Positions 9,603 to 16,854 of a DNA stretch of 64,000 nucleotides are shown here, in pieces. The position numbers and the translations under genes are program-made. Origin of the DNA: Humibacillus xanthopallidus (lineage in GTDB: Bacteria; Actinomycetota; Actinomycetes; Actinomycetales; Dermatophilaceae); contig NZ_VFPM01000001.1 in assembly GCF_006716675.1 (NCBI RefSeq), forward strand, positions 558,001-622,000. The letters run 5' to 3'. The notes beneath the pieces were generated by a model. That model was not told the DNA's origin and made no database searches. It saw nothing but the letters and a program-made list of their open reading frames with translations. The number at the start of each line of letters is the position of its first letter. Within the stretch, counting starts at the first letter, position 1.

Positions 9603-10559
9603 TCAGAAGATGCTGTTCCAGGCGTCGGCCGCCGCGTCGCCGATGCCCTCGGCGACGTCGGCGATGCCCTCGCCGACCGCGTCGACGGCGTCGTGCACGG
9701 CGGGGATGTTCTGGTAGGCGGCGAGCCCCAGGCCGGCGATGCCGCAGGCGACGTTGATGGGCGGCGGGGCGAAGACCGCGCCCACGGCGAGGCCGGTGCC
9801 GAGACCGTTCTCGATGATGCCGCGGGTGTCGCCCTCGACGATCGAGGTCGCGAGCTGGGCACCGCTGATCCCGATGCCGATGGGGCCGAGCACGCCGTAC
9901 TTGCCCACGAGCGTCCCGGCACGGCTGCCCTCCGCGAAGATCCCCGAGAGGCCCTTCATGTCCCACACGTCGGCGACGAGGTTGGCCGTGCCCCCGAACT
10001 TCGAGGCCGTGGGCAGCAGGTCGAACATCGGGTCGCCGACCCGGGCGAGGTCGGTGACGGCGGAGAGGTAGCGACCGCTGCGCAGCCAGCCGTCGGCGCG
10101 GCTGTAGGTGGCGAGGACACCTGCCGTGGCGCCGAGCAGGCTGGGCAGCCCGACCACCGTCATCCCGTCGGCCAGACCGTCGAGAATCGCGTGGTCGGCC
10201 GCGTTGGCGCTTCCCGCACCGGCGCCGGGCCCCACCGGGGAGGGCCCGACGGGTGCGACCGGTCCCATGGGCACTCCAACGGCGCCGCTGCCGCTCGTCG
10301 CGTCCTGGGCGCCGGCGTTGCGGCGCAGCGCCTGCGCCAGGCTCTCGAGGTCGCTGCCGAAGGCCGTGAGCTGGGCCTCGACGGGCGGCCAGCGACTCAT
10401 GAGGTGGTCGAGGTCGCGACCGCCCCAGCTGCCCCTGAGCGCGCCGATGGCGCGAGCCGCCTCACCGCGCACGGTGTCGCAGTCGCGGGCGTGTGCCGTG
10501 AGGCGGTCGGCTGCCGAGCGCAGCGCGACCGGGTCGGCGCCCTTCTTGTAGATGGCCAT
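9603..10559 (-). CDS. WXG100-like protein, putative type VII secretion substrate
   Basis: A 318-residue protein starting at ATG 10559 behind GGGAGAG. Residues 10-80 form a likely helical hairpin with SWGG at 44-47 in the turn, the arrangement of WXG100/ESAT-6-like proteins. A low-complexity linker rich in Gly, Ala and Pro follows (about 83-125). The rest is glycine- and alanine-rich with hydrophobic runs, for example GIGISGAQLATSIVEGD and GLGTGLAVGAVF, and ends in DAAADAWNSIF. Such N-terminal WXG domains with variable C-terminal parts are known in secreted effectors, but no recognisable toxin fold is seen. No ESX machinery gene is in the window, so secretion is inferred only from the domain. 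Confidence 0.7.
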   Translation of the reverse strand: MAIYKKGADPVALRSAADRLTAHARDCDTVRGEAARAIGALRGSWGGRDLDHLMSRWPPVEAQLTAFGSDLESLAQALRRNAGAQDATSGSGAVGVPMGPVAPVGPSPVGPGAGAGSANAADHAILDGLADGMTVVGLPSLLGATAGVLATYSRADGWLRSGRYLSAVTDLARVGDPMFDLLPTASKFGGTANLVADVWDMKGLSGIFAEGSRAGTLVGKYGVLGPIGIGISGAQLATSIVEGDTRGIIENGLGTGLAVGAVFAPPPINVACGIAGLGLAAYQNIPAVHDAVDAVGEGIADVAEGIGDAAADAWNSIF

Positions 10560-10725
10560 CGCTCTCCCCTGGTGTGGTCGTCCCGAGCAACCTACGGGGA
10601 CCCGGGGACGGGCGCGATGGGGAGCACTCCCCACCCGGCGCGGAGGTCAGGTGCGGTGGGGCGCCGCGGTCGGTCAGGCGTAGTGGTCCGGCGTGGTGGT
10701 CAGGCGCCGCGGTCAGGCGTGGTGG
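10560..10725. repeat. Short imperfect tandem repeats of GGTCAGGCG/GTGGTC type
   Basis: The 166-base gap between uppS and the WXG100-like gene has, from about 10645 to 10732, repeated variants of GTGGTCAGGCG and CGCCGCGGTCAGGCG. It looks like slippage-generated simple repeats; no gene, promoter or terminator can be assigned with confidence. It covers the 3' end of uppS. Confidence 0.5.
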
Positions 10726-11487
10726 TCAGGTGCCGAAGCGACGGTGCCGGCCGGCATACGCCCGCAGGGCACGGAGGAAGTCGACGTGACGGAAGTCGGG
10801 CCAGTAGGCCTCGCAGAAGTAGAACTCCGACGTCGCGCTCTGCCAGAGCAGGAAGCCACCGAGGCGCTGCTCCCCCGACGTGCGGATGACGAGGTCGGGG
10901 TCGGGCTGTCCCTTGGTGTAGAGGTGCTCGGCGATGTCGTCGGCCGTGAGGGCCTCCGCGATCTGCTCGGTGCTCTCCCCGGCGGCGGCCCGCTCGAGGA
11001 GCAGGTCGCGCACGGCGTCGGCGATCTCACGTCGGCCGCCGTAGCCCACGGCGACGTTGACCGTGAGGCCGTCGACACCCTGGGTGCGGGCGGCGGAGGC
11101 GCGCAGGCTCTCGGCGGTGGCGGGCGGCAGGAGGTCGAGGGCACCGACGATCTGCAGGCGCCAGCGACCACTGTCGGCGAGATCGGCGACGGCGGTCTCG
11201 ATGATGCCCAGCAGCGGGTCGAGCTCCTCAGCCGGGCGGTGCAGGTTGTCGGTCGAGAGCAGCCACAGCGTGACGTACTCGACTCCCGCTTCGCTGCACC
11301 AGCCGAGCAGCTCCTCGATCTTGTCGGCGCCGGCCTGGTGACCGCTCGCCGTGCCGTGGCCCCTCGCGCGGGCCCAGCGCCGGTTGCCGTCGAGCATCAC
11401 GGCCACGTGCCGTGGGAGCGACTCCCGGGGAAGGTCCTTGAGGACTCGGCGTTCGTATGCGCCGTAGACCACGTCGCGCCACCCCAC
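10726..11487 (-). CDS. uppS: Isoprenyl transferase (undecaprenyl/decaprenyl diphosphate synthase family)
   Basis: cis-Prenyltransferase making the lipid carrier for cell-wall assembly. The GTG at 11487 is chosen because AAGGAGG lies seven bases upstream, giving 253 residues starting GWRDVVYGAYERRVL. The catalytic region HVAVMLDGNRRWARARG has the Asp of the family's DGN motif. WCSEAGVEYVTLWLLSTDN, VNVAVGYGGRREI, DLVIRTSGEQRLGGFLLWQS and EAYWPDFRHVDFLRAL follow. The alternative upstream start would add an implausible Arg-rich leader. Whether the product is the long or a short-chain (Z,E-FPP) type cannot be decided from sequence alone. Its leader contains a hairpin at 11524-11553 with 9-base arms. 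Confidence 0.93.
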   Translation of the reverse strand: MGWRDVVYGAYERRVLKDLPRESLPRHVAVMLDGNRRWARARGHGTASGHQAGADKIEELLGWCSEAGVEYVTLWLLSTDNLHRPAEELDPLLGIIETAVADLADSGRWRLQIVGALDLLPPATAESLRASAARTQGVDGLTVNVAVGYGGRREIADAVRDLLLERAAAGESTEQIAEALTADDIAEHLYTKGQPDPDLVIRTSGEQRLGGFLLWQSATSEFYFCEAYWPDFRHVDFLRALRAYAGRHRRFGT

Positions 11488-11688
11488 AGGGGGCCTCCTT
11501 CTCGTCGCGCACGACCCTCGCTGCCGCACGGGCCGCGAGCGCGACCCGTGCGGGTCGCCGGACCCACCGTACCCCCCACGCCCCGGCCCGCCAGCGGGGT
11601 GACGAATCACGTGCCGGGAGTGCGCAGGACGCGTGGCGAAAGAGTGCTGAGGACCTGGAGAGAGCGTGCTGGAGACCCGGCGAGGGCC

Positions 11689-11723
11689 AACCTACGTTTC
11701 CGTAACTTACGGTGTCGTAGGTT
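11689..11723. promoter_or_regulatory. Nested palindromic operator before hemolysin III gene
   Basis: A 35-base dyad centred at 11706. Outer arms are AACCTACG (11689-11696) and CGTAGGTT (11716-11723); inner arms are CCGTAA (11700-11705) and TTACGG (11707-11712). Fourteen of the 17 base positions on each side are paired. A TATGCT box (11723-11728) follows directly and ends 7 bases before ATG 11736. The structure resembles TetR-family operators in actinobacteria; the regulator is unknown and is not encoded next door. Confidence 0.65.
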
Positions 11724-11735
11724 ATGCTGGCCCCC

Positions 11736-12476
11736 ATGAGCCAGGAGAGCACCGAACCCCAGAGCCCCGAATCGGGCAGGTCCTCGGCCGGCGCAGGCGC
11801 AGCGGGCGGAGCCGTCGCCGAGCTCGTCGCGGTCGTCAAGCCGCGACTGCGCGGGTGGCTGCACCTCGTGATGTTTCCCGTCGCGGTCATCGGCGGGCTC
11901 GTCCTCATCCTGCTGTCCGAGCCCGGCGCGGTGCGCACGGCCTCGATCGTCTTCACGATCAGTGCCGCCCTCCTCTTCGGCGTCTCCGCGATCTACCACC
12001 GGGGCACGTGGGGCCCGCGAGCGAGCACGCTGCTCAAGCGGATGGACCACTCGAACATCTACCTCATCATCGCGGGCACCTACACGCCGTTCGCCGTGAC
12101 GCTGCTCCCGGCCGACCAGGCCCGGCTCCTGCTGTCGGTCATCTGGGGCGGCGCCATCGCGGGCGTCCTCTTCCGCGTCTTCTGGGTGGGCGCTCCGCGC
12201 TGGCTCTACACCGCGCTCTACCTCGCCCTCGGCTGGGCCGCGATCTTCTACGTCGTGCCGTTCTGGCGCACCGGCGGCGCGCTCATCGGCTCGCTCATCG
12301 CGATCGGCGGCCTGATGTACACCGCCGGCGGCATCATCTACGGCGTCAAGCGGCCTAACCCGTGGCCGAAGTGGTTCGGCTTCCACGAGATCTTCCACGC
12401 CTTCACGCTCGGCGGGTTCCTCACCCACTTCGCGGCCGTCACGCTCGCGATCCTCGGCTACCAAGCCGTCAGCTGA
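11736..12476 (+). CDS. Hemolysin III / TrhA family membrane protein (PAQR superfamily)
   Basis: 246-residue integral membrane protein with seven hydrophobic segments, beginning after a Ser/Glu/Ala-rich leader of about 40 residues. PAQR-family marks are visible: SAIYHRGTWGPRASTLLKRM in the second helix region, MDHSNIYLIIAGTYTPFA, and the C-terminal WFGFHEIFHAFTLGGFLTHF with its conserved His residues, which could bind metal. Bacterial members are implicated in membrane homeostasis. The ATG at 11736 is preferred over 11724 because 11724 falls inside the likely -10 box, and the transcript is probably leaderless. The upstream 35-base palindrome implies specific repression or activation. Convergent with the small membrane gene downstream. 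Confidence 0.88.
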   Translation: MSQESTEPQSPESGRSSAGAGAAGGAVAELVAVVKPRLRGWLHLVMFPVAVIGGLVLILLSEPGAVRTASIVFTISAALLFGVSAIYHRGTWGPRASTLLKRMDHSNIYLIIAGTYTPFAVTLLPADQARLLLSVIWGGAIAGVLFRVFWVGAPRWLYTALYLALGWAAIFYVVPFWRTGGALIGSLIAIGGLMYTAGGIIYGVKRPNPWPKWFGFHEIFHAFTLGGFLTHFAAVTLAILGYQAVS

Positions 12477-12513
12477 ACCGACCCGCCTGAGCGTTCCTGA
12501 GCGGTGGGTGCCC

Positions 12514-12563
12514 GACGCCCTTGGCGTCCGGTTCCCACGGCGCTGTCCGGCCCTTACGGCCGG
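12514..12563. terminator. Two hairpins between convergent genes
   Basis: GACGCC-CTT-GGCGTC at 12514-12528 and CCGGCC-CTTAC-GGCCGG at about 12547-12563 lie between the hemolysin III gene and the oppositely oriented small membrane gene; the second includes the latter's TAA stop. No T-tract follows. Likely bidirectional termination, typical of high-GC genomes. Confidence 0.5.
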
Positions 12564-12892
12564 GTCGCCGAGCCGCCCTCGCCGGGCTGGTCCCGCGGCG
12601 CCGCCTGGGGCGCTGAGGTCTCCGACGCTGAGCTCTCGGGCTCTGAGGTTTCGGACGCCTCGCGGGCGTCCGCTGCCTCTGAGGTCGAGCCCGAGGTCGA
12701 GCCCTCGGGCTCGCCCCGACGGGCTGCCGCCTCGGCGGCAGCGGCCTCGGCCCGCTCGCGGTCGGTGTAGGCCATCCGCCGCAGCCGCGAGTTCATGTTG
12801 CGCACGAGCAGCCACAGTGCGATGGCGAGCACTAAGAAGGCGATGAAGCCCCAGATGCCCGGCCCGACCGGCAGGTTTCCTCCGCCATTCAT
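12554..12892 (-). CDS. Small single-pass membrane protein downstream of mca
   Basis: A 112-residue protein: short glycine-rich N-terminus, one hydrophobic helix at residues 11-30 (GPGIWGFIAFLVLAIALWLL), a basic stop-transfer RNMNSRLRRM, and a charged tail rich in Glu, Ala, Ser and Thr that is probably disordered and cytoplasmic. Its ATG overlaps the mca stop (TGATG), so it is translationally coupled. The same pair occurs in mycobacteria (Rv1082-Rv1083 by recollection). Function unknown; a membrane-tethering or partner role for Mca is only a guess. Confidence 0.85.
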   Translation of the reverse strand: MNGGGNLPVGPGIWGFIAFLVLAIALWLLVRNMNSRLRRMAYTDRERAEAAAAEAAARRGEPEGSTSGSTSEAADAREASETSEPESSASETSAPQAAPRDQPGEGGSATRP

Positions 12893-13938
12893 CAGACGTC
12901 CGCCTTCACTGTCGTCTCGTCCTCGTCCTCGTCCACGTGCGTGTCGGAGCTGTCGCCGCCCCCGAGACGGGGCGCACCCTGCGCTCCCGGCGCCTGGGGC
13001 TCCGGCTCGGCGGAGACGCGGCCGTCGTAGGCGATCTCGAGATCACCGCGGGTCGCGAGCGCGTCGGCCTCGGCGGGCGAGCCGAGCCCGGCGAAGAGGT
13101 CGTCCTCGCCCTCGGCCACGGGCACGTAGGACACCGCCGCCTCGTACTCCTCGACTCCCCAGACGCGCTGCTGGATCTCGAGCGGCACCTGGAACCAGAA
13201 GCCGTCGGGGTCGACCTGCGTCGCGTGCGCCATGAGCGCCCGGTCACGGGTCTCGAAGTGGTCGGCGCAGGCGATCGTCGTCGTCACCCGGCCGGAACGC
13301 CGCGGCTTCCAGTTGGCCAGCCACTCGGCATACGGGCTGTCGAGGCCCTCGGCGAGCATGGCGTCGTGGATCGCCTCGAGACGCGGCTTGGACCACCCGC
13401 CGTTGTAGTAGATCTTGAGCGGCTGCCACGGCGCACCCGCGTGCGGGTAGCGGGTGGGGTCGCCGGCCGCCTCGAAGGCCGCCATCGAGACGGTGTGGCA
13501 CATGATGTGGTCGGGGTGGGGGTAGCCACCCTTCTCGTCGTAGGTCGTCATGACGTGCGGGCGCCAGCTGCGGATGACGCGCACGAGCGCCTCGGTCGTG
13601 ACGTCGATGTCCTCGAGCGCGAAGCAGCCGTCGGGCAGCGGGGGCAGCGGGTCGCCCTCGGGCAGCCCGGAGTCGACGAAGCCCAGCCAGGTGTGCTCGA
13701 CGCCGAGCACCTCCTGGGCGGCCTTCATCTCGTCGCGACGCACCTGGGCGATGTCACGCAGGATGTGCGCGTCGTGCTTCAGCTTCTCGTTGAGGATGTC
13801 GCCGCGCTCGCCGCCCGTGCACGAGACGACCATCACCTCGGCGCCCTCGGCGACGTACTTCGCCGTCGTCGCGGCGCCCTTGCTCGACTCGTCGTCGGGG
13901 TGCGCATGCACCGCCATCAACCGCATGCCCTGGGCCAC
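12892..13938 (-). CDS. mca: Mycothiol S-conjugate amidase
   Basis: Zinc amidase that cleaves mycothiol S-conjugates during detoxification, producing a mercapturic acid for export. 348 residues from a GTG at 13938, chosen because GGGAG lies five bases upstream. The LmbE-type zinc-binding motif AVHAHPDDESSKGAAT is near the N-terminus, with VMTTYDEKGGYPHPDHIMCH about residue 140. GERGDILNEKL and FWFQVPLEIQQRVWGVEEYE complete the family pattern and separate it from MshB. The C-terminal 50 residues are a low-complexity acidic tail (HVDEDEDETT). Divergent from the DUF4307 gene, as in other actinobacteria, and its presence supports a mycothiol-producing host. Confidence 0.94.
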   Translation of the reverse strand: MAQGMRLMAVHAHPDDESSKGAATTAKYVAEGAEVMVVSCTGGERGDILNEKLKHDAHILRDIAQVRRDEMKAAQEVLGVEHTWLGFVDSGLPEGDPLPPLPDGCFALEDIDVTTEALVRVIRSWRPHVMTTYDEKGGYPHPDHIMCHTVSMAAFEAAGDPTRYPHAGAPWQPLKIYYNGGWSKPRLEAIHDAMLAEGLDSPYAEWLANWKPRRSGRVTTTIACADHFETRDRALMAHATQVDPDGFWFQVPLEIQQRVWGVEEYEAAVSYVPVAEGEDDLFAGLGSPAEADALATRGDLEIAYDGRVSAEPEPQAPGAQGAPRLGGGDSSDTHVDEDEDETTVKADV

Positions 13939-14119
13939 GTGGCTCCCTGTCCGTCTGGTCTCGTGTGGTCTCGTGCCGGATGCGCGGGGACCGGCGCCGC
14001 GGGCTCGTGGCCTCCCGGCGCAGGGGCCGCGCTCCCCATGGGGGAGACTGGGCCCGTCAGACATCCTCTCACTCCCGGCGGCGACGTCCGCCCGGGGCTC
14101 CCGACCGCCAGGACTCCGT

Positions 14120-14503
14120 ATGCCGTCCCGCACCACCCTGCCCCGCCCCGCTCCCGGCACGGCGAAGTGGTGGGTCATCGGCACCCTCGGCGTCGCGGCC
14201 GGCGTCGCGATCGCGGTGTGGTTCGGCATCTCCTCGACCGTGGGGCTCGCGAGCTTCACGACGACGGGCTACAAGGTGCTGGACGACCAGTCGGTGCGGG
14301 TCACCTTCGAGCTCAACCGTCCGGCCGGCAAGCCGACGACGTGCACGATCCAGGCCCTGGCCCGCGACTTCGCGACCGTGGGCAGCATCGACGTGACCTA
14401 CCCCCCGCCCCCGGCCGGCACCGGTTCCCTGACCACGACGGAGACGGTGACCCTGCGCACGACGTCGCGCGCGGTGACGGGCGAGGTCAAGACCTGCTCC
14501 TGA
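14120..14503 (+). CDS. DUF4307 family membrane-anchored protein
   Basis: 127 residues: a basic N-terminus, one hydrophobic segment (WWVIGTLGVAAGVAIAVWFG, about residues 17-36), then an extracytoplasmic domain with TTTGYKVLDDQSVRVTFELN, a Cys-containing strand KPTTCTIQALARDF and a terminal KTCS, so the two cysteines could form a disulfide. The position between mca and greA is the one found for DUF4307 genes in mycobacteria. Function unknown. The ATG is embedded in a copy of the over-represented motif GTATGCC, so the motif and start codon coincide. Confidence 0.85.
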   Translation: MPSRTTLPRPAPGTAKWWVIGTLGVAAGVAIAVWFGISSTVGLASFTTTGYKVLDDQSVRVTFELNRPAGKPTTCTIQALARDFATVGSIDVTYPPPPAGTGSLTTTETVTLRTTSRAVTGEVKTCS

Positions 14504-14508
14504 GCCTT

Positions 14509-14580
14509 CCCCCCCATCGGAAGAGCACTCCGTCGGCGCTCGGCCACCCCTCCCCATCGACAGAGCACTCCGTCGGGTGC
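14509..14580. repeat. Two imperfect direct repeats downstream of DUF4307 gene
   Basis: Two copies, about 32 bases each, share CCCCATCG, then AGAGCACTCCGTCGG, then a GCT-containing end, with two differing bases after CCCCATCG. They lie in the gap before greA. They carry no ORF and do not match the palindromic repeat family at 15327, although both contain a CTCCGTCGG-like core. Confidence 0.6.
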
Positions 14581-14637
14581 TGGGTGCCCCTGACGGCGGT
14601 CTGCGCACGCAAACTGCGCGTCCGAGCGGGGTTTTGT

Positions 14638-14643
14638 TATGCT
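14638..14643 (+). promoter_or_regulatory. Candidate -10 box for greA
   Basis: TATGCT in the context GTTATGCTGG, the same ten bases as before the hemolysin III gene. It would give a leader of about 130 bases before the greA GTG. No convincing -35 hexamer is visible at 17-18 bases upstream. Confidence 0.35.
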
Positions 14644-14779
14644 GGGTCATTCATCAGGGTCCGGAACCGTCGCCAGCCGGCAACACGAGTCGGCGACACA
14701 CCGCCGGGCCCTGCGCTTATGTGGACGCCCATGCGCAGCGTGTGGGCGTCGACTCATTACAAGGAGTAGTGACACCACC

Positions 14780-15265
14780 GTGACCGACACTGCCGCTGGC
14801 TTCCTCACGCAGGAGGCCCATGACCGCCTCAAGGCGGAGCTCGACCAGCTGACGGGCGAAGGTCGCATCGAGATCGCTCGCAAGATCGAGGAGGCCCGCG
14901 AGGAGGGTGACCTCAAGGAGAACGGCGGCTACCACGCCGCCCGCGAGGAGCAGGGCAAGATGGAGGCCCGCATCCGCCAGCTCACGCAGATTCTCCAGAC
15001 CGCGACGATCGGCGAGACGCCCGCTGACGACGGCGTCGTCGAGCCGGGCATGCTCGTGACGGTCGAGATGTTCGGCGACGAGGAGACCTTCCTGCTGGGC
15101 AACCGCGAGATCGCCGACGGGTCCGACCTTCAGGTCTTCTCCGAGAAGTCTCCCATGGGAGCCGCCGTCAACGGCAAGGCCGTGGGCGACGCCACCTCCT
15201 ACGTGGCCCCCACCGGCAAGACCATCGACGTCAAGATCATCGCCGCCAAGCCCTACACCGGCTGA
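14780..15265 (+). CDS. greA: Transcription elongation factor GreA
   Basis: Stimulates RNA polymerase to cleave backtracked transcripts. 161 residues, the normal length, from GTG 14780; AAGGAG lies upstream at rather long spacing (13 bases). The N-terminal coiled coil shows FLTQEAHDRLKAELDQL and the acidic tip motif EEGDLKENGGYHAAREEQGK. The C-terminal FKBP-like domain has GMLVTVEMFGD and ends KTIDVKIIAAKPYTG. Downstream is a strong hairpin terminator at 15278-15308. Position next to DUF4307 and mca follows the mycobacterial order. Confidence 0.95.
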   Translation: MTDTAAGFLTQEAHDRLKAELDQLTGEGRIEIARKIEEAREEGDLKENGGYHAAREEQGKMEARIRQLTQILQTATIGETPADDGVVEPGMLVTVEMFGDEETFLLGNREIADGSDLQVFSEKSPMGAAVNGKAVGDATSYVAPTGKTIDVKIIAAKPYTG

Positions 15266-15277
15266 GCGAGCCCCAGG

Positions 15278-15308
15278 ACGGGCCGGTTCCCTTCGGGAGC
15301 CGGCCCGT
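15278..15308 (+). terminator. greA terminator hairpin
   Basis: Fourteen-base-pair stem starting 13 bases after the greA stop: ACGGGCCGGTTCCC, loop TTC, then GGGAGCCGGCCCGT, with one T-G wobble. It lacks a T-tract, as is common in high-GC actinobacteria. Confidence 0.8.
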
Positions 15309-15326
15309 TCGCCGTCCCCCCACCCC

Positions 15327-15453
15327 GTCGAGTGCACAGTTCCCGACGCCACCCCTCCGTCGGGAAGTGGGCACTCGACCCAGCGCGCCCGTCCGATCCC
15401 GTCGAGTGCCCAGATCCCGACGCCACCCTTCCGTCGGAAAGTGAGAACTCGAC
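15327..15453. repeat. Two long palindromic repeats (same family as 51668-51922)
   Basis: Two hairpins, each with 22-base arms and a 9-base loop. First: arms 15327-15348 (GTCGAGTGCACAGTTCCCGA...) and 15358-15379, two mismatches. Second: arms 15401-15422 and 15432-15453, with more mismatches. The arm core TCGAGTGCCCAGTTCC recurs eight times, in both orientations, between nirD and the SDR gene. They sit in the convergent gap between greA and the GlmL-like gene and encode nothing. Confidence 0.8.
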
Positions 15454-15463
15454 TCTGGCGGGG

Positions 15464-16831
15464 TCAGGAGGTGTGGCGGATCCGGGCCGCGAGGGCGCGG
15501 GCGAGCTCGGGCGCGCGGTCTGCGAGCAGCCCGACGGCAAAGAGGAGGTATGCCGTGTCGACCGTCGCGCTCGCCGCACGCGGAACCTTCCAGCCACCAG
15601 CATGGTCGGCCAGCACGGCCCCGAGCACGTGCGCCCGACCTGCCGTGTCGGTGTGGCGCAGCACCCCGCCCGACCCGATGAGCGTCGTGACGTTGGCGAG
15701 GGGTCGGGGCGACTCCGTCGGCTGGGCCGGGCGGGCGTGACGACGCACGGCGACGAGTGCGGCGAGCCGGGCCAGCTCGAGGTCGAGGTGCCGCTCGTCG
15801 TCGTCGACGGGGAGGGAGGCGGGCCGCTCGTGGACGCGGGCGGCATACGCCCGCAGGGACTCGTCCGCGGGGCCCGGACCGAGGAGGTGCTCCGTCTCGG
15901 CGGCCTCGATGACGTGCTCGGCGTTCCAGCGCATACCGAGGTCTCCCTCGACGGTGCGGGCGTGCCACAGGGGGGCCACGACGTCCTTGCGCAGGGTGGC
16001 GTCCTCGCCCTCCGGCGTCAGACACGAGTAGACGTCGGTCGTCGCACCACCGATGTCGACGACGAGGACGTCTCCACCGCCCTCCACCGTGGCGAGCACC
16101 TCGACGCCGCGCAGCACGACGTCCGGGGTCGCCGCCTCGACCATCGAGCCGAAGGCGGGGTCGCGCGACAGGCCCTTGCCACCGATCACGTGACGCAGGA
16201 AGGCTGCTCGGATGGCGGCTCGCGCCGAGTCGGGCGCGATGACGCCGATCTGTGGCAGCACGTTGTCGGCGAGGACGACCGGTCGGCCGGCCTCCTTCAG
16301 GGCCGCCGCGGCCTGGTCGCGGGCGTCGACGTTCCCCGCGACGACGATCGGCACGGCATGGTCGCCGTGTCCGCCGATCGCCGCCCGCGCGAGCCGTGCA
16401 GCGTTGTGCAGCAGCACATCCGAGTTGCCACCGTCGGTGCCGCCGACGAGCAGCACCATGTCGGGGCGGGCGGCGCGCAGGTCCGCCACCCCGGCCGAGG
16501 TGAGCTCGCCCGCGGCCACGTGGACGACCTTTGCCCCCGCAGAGAGGCCGACCCGGTGCCCGGCCTGGGCGGTGACGGTGCGTTCGTAGCCGACGACGGC
16601 GAGCCGCAGCCCTCCCCCGGCGCTCGAACACGCATGCACGACAGCCTCGTCCGGCACCTCGAGCACGCTCCGCAGGGTGCGGTAGCCGTCGAGGATGTCA
16701 CCCCGACGCCTGCCTTGCACGGCAAGCGTCCCCGTCGTGACGGTCGCGGCCGTGCCGAGCACCGAGCCGTCGTCGGCGAGCAGCACGCCCTTGGTGAAGG
16801 TCGAGCCGAAGTCGACAGCGAGGATGGTCAT
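15464..16831 (-). CDS. GlmL/MutL-type ASKHA ATPase (glutamate mutase accessory-like)
   Basis: 455-residue ASKHA-fold protein. The ATP-binding motifs are clear: phosphate-1 AVDFGSTFTKGVLLADDG at the N-terminus, phosphate-2 VLVVDIGGATTDVYSC in the middle, and LIGSGGVLRHTD in the C-terminal third. MVLLVGGTDGGNSDVLLHNA is characteristic of the GlmL family, which in anaerobes accompanies the B12-dependent glutamate mutase subunits. No mutase subunit gene is in the window. It begins 23 bases after metB on the same strand and is likely cotranscribed with it. Its true client is unknown; a reactivase for another cobalamin mutase is conceivable but unsupported here. Confidence 0.82.
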   Translation of the reverse strand: MTILAVDFGSTFTKGVLLADDGSVLGTAATVTTGTLAVQGRRRGDILDGYRTLRSVLEVPDEAVVHACSSAGGGLRLAVVGYERTVTAQAGHRVGLSAGAKVVHVAAGELTSAGVADLRAARPDMVLLVGGTDGGNSDVLLHNAARLARAAIGGHGDHAVPIVVAGNVDARDQAAAALKEAGRPVVLADNVLPQIGVIAPDSARAAIRAAFLRHVIGGKGLSRDPAFGSMVEAATPDVVLRGVEVLATVEGGGDVLVVDIGGATTDVYSCLTPEGEDATLRKDVVAPLWHARTVEGDLGMRWNAEHVIEAAETEHLLGPGPADESLRAYAARVHERPASLPVDDDERHLDLELARLAALVAVRRHARPAQPTESPRPLANVTTLIGSGGVLRHTDTAGRAHVLGAVLADHAGGWKVPRAASATVDTAYLLFAVGLLADRAPELARALAARIRHTS

Positions 16832-16854
16832 CGGCAGCGCGGTCGCCGTGGCAC

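Noticed and set aside
14509-14580. Members of the palindromic repeat family near greA
   Set aside because: They share only a short CTCCGTCGG core and are direct, not inverted, repeats; kept as a separate repeat.
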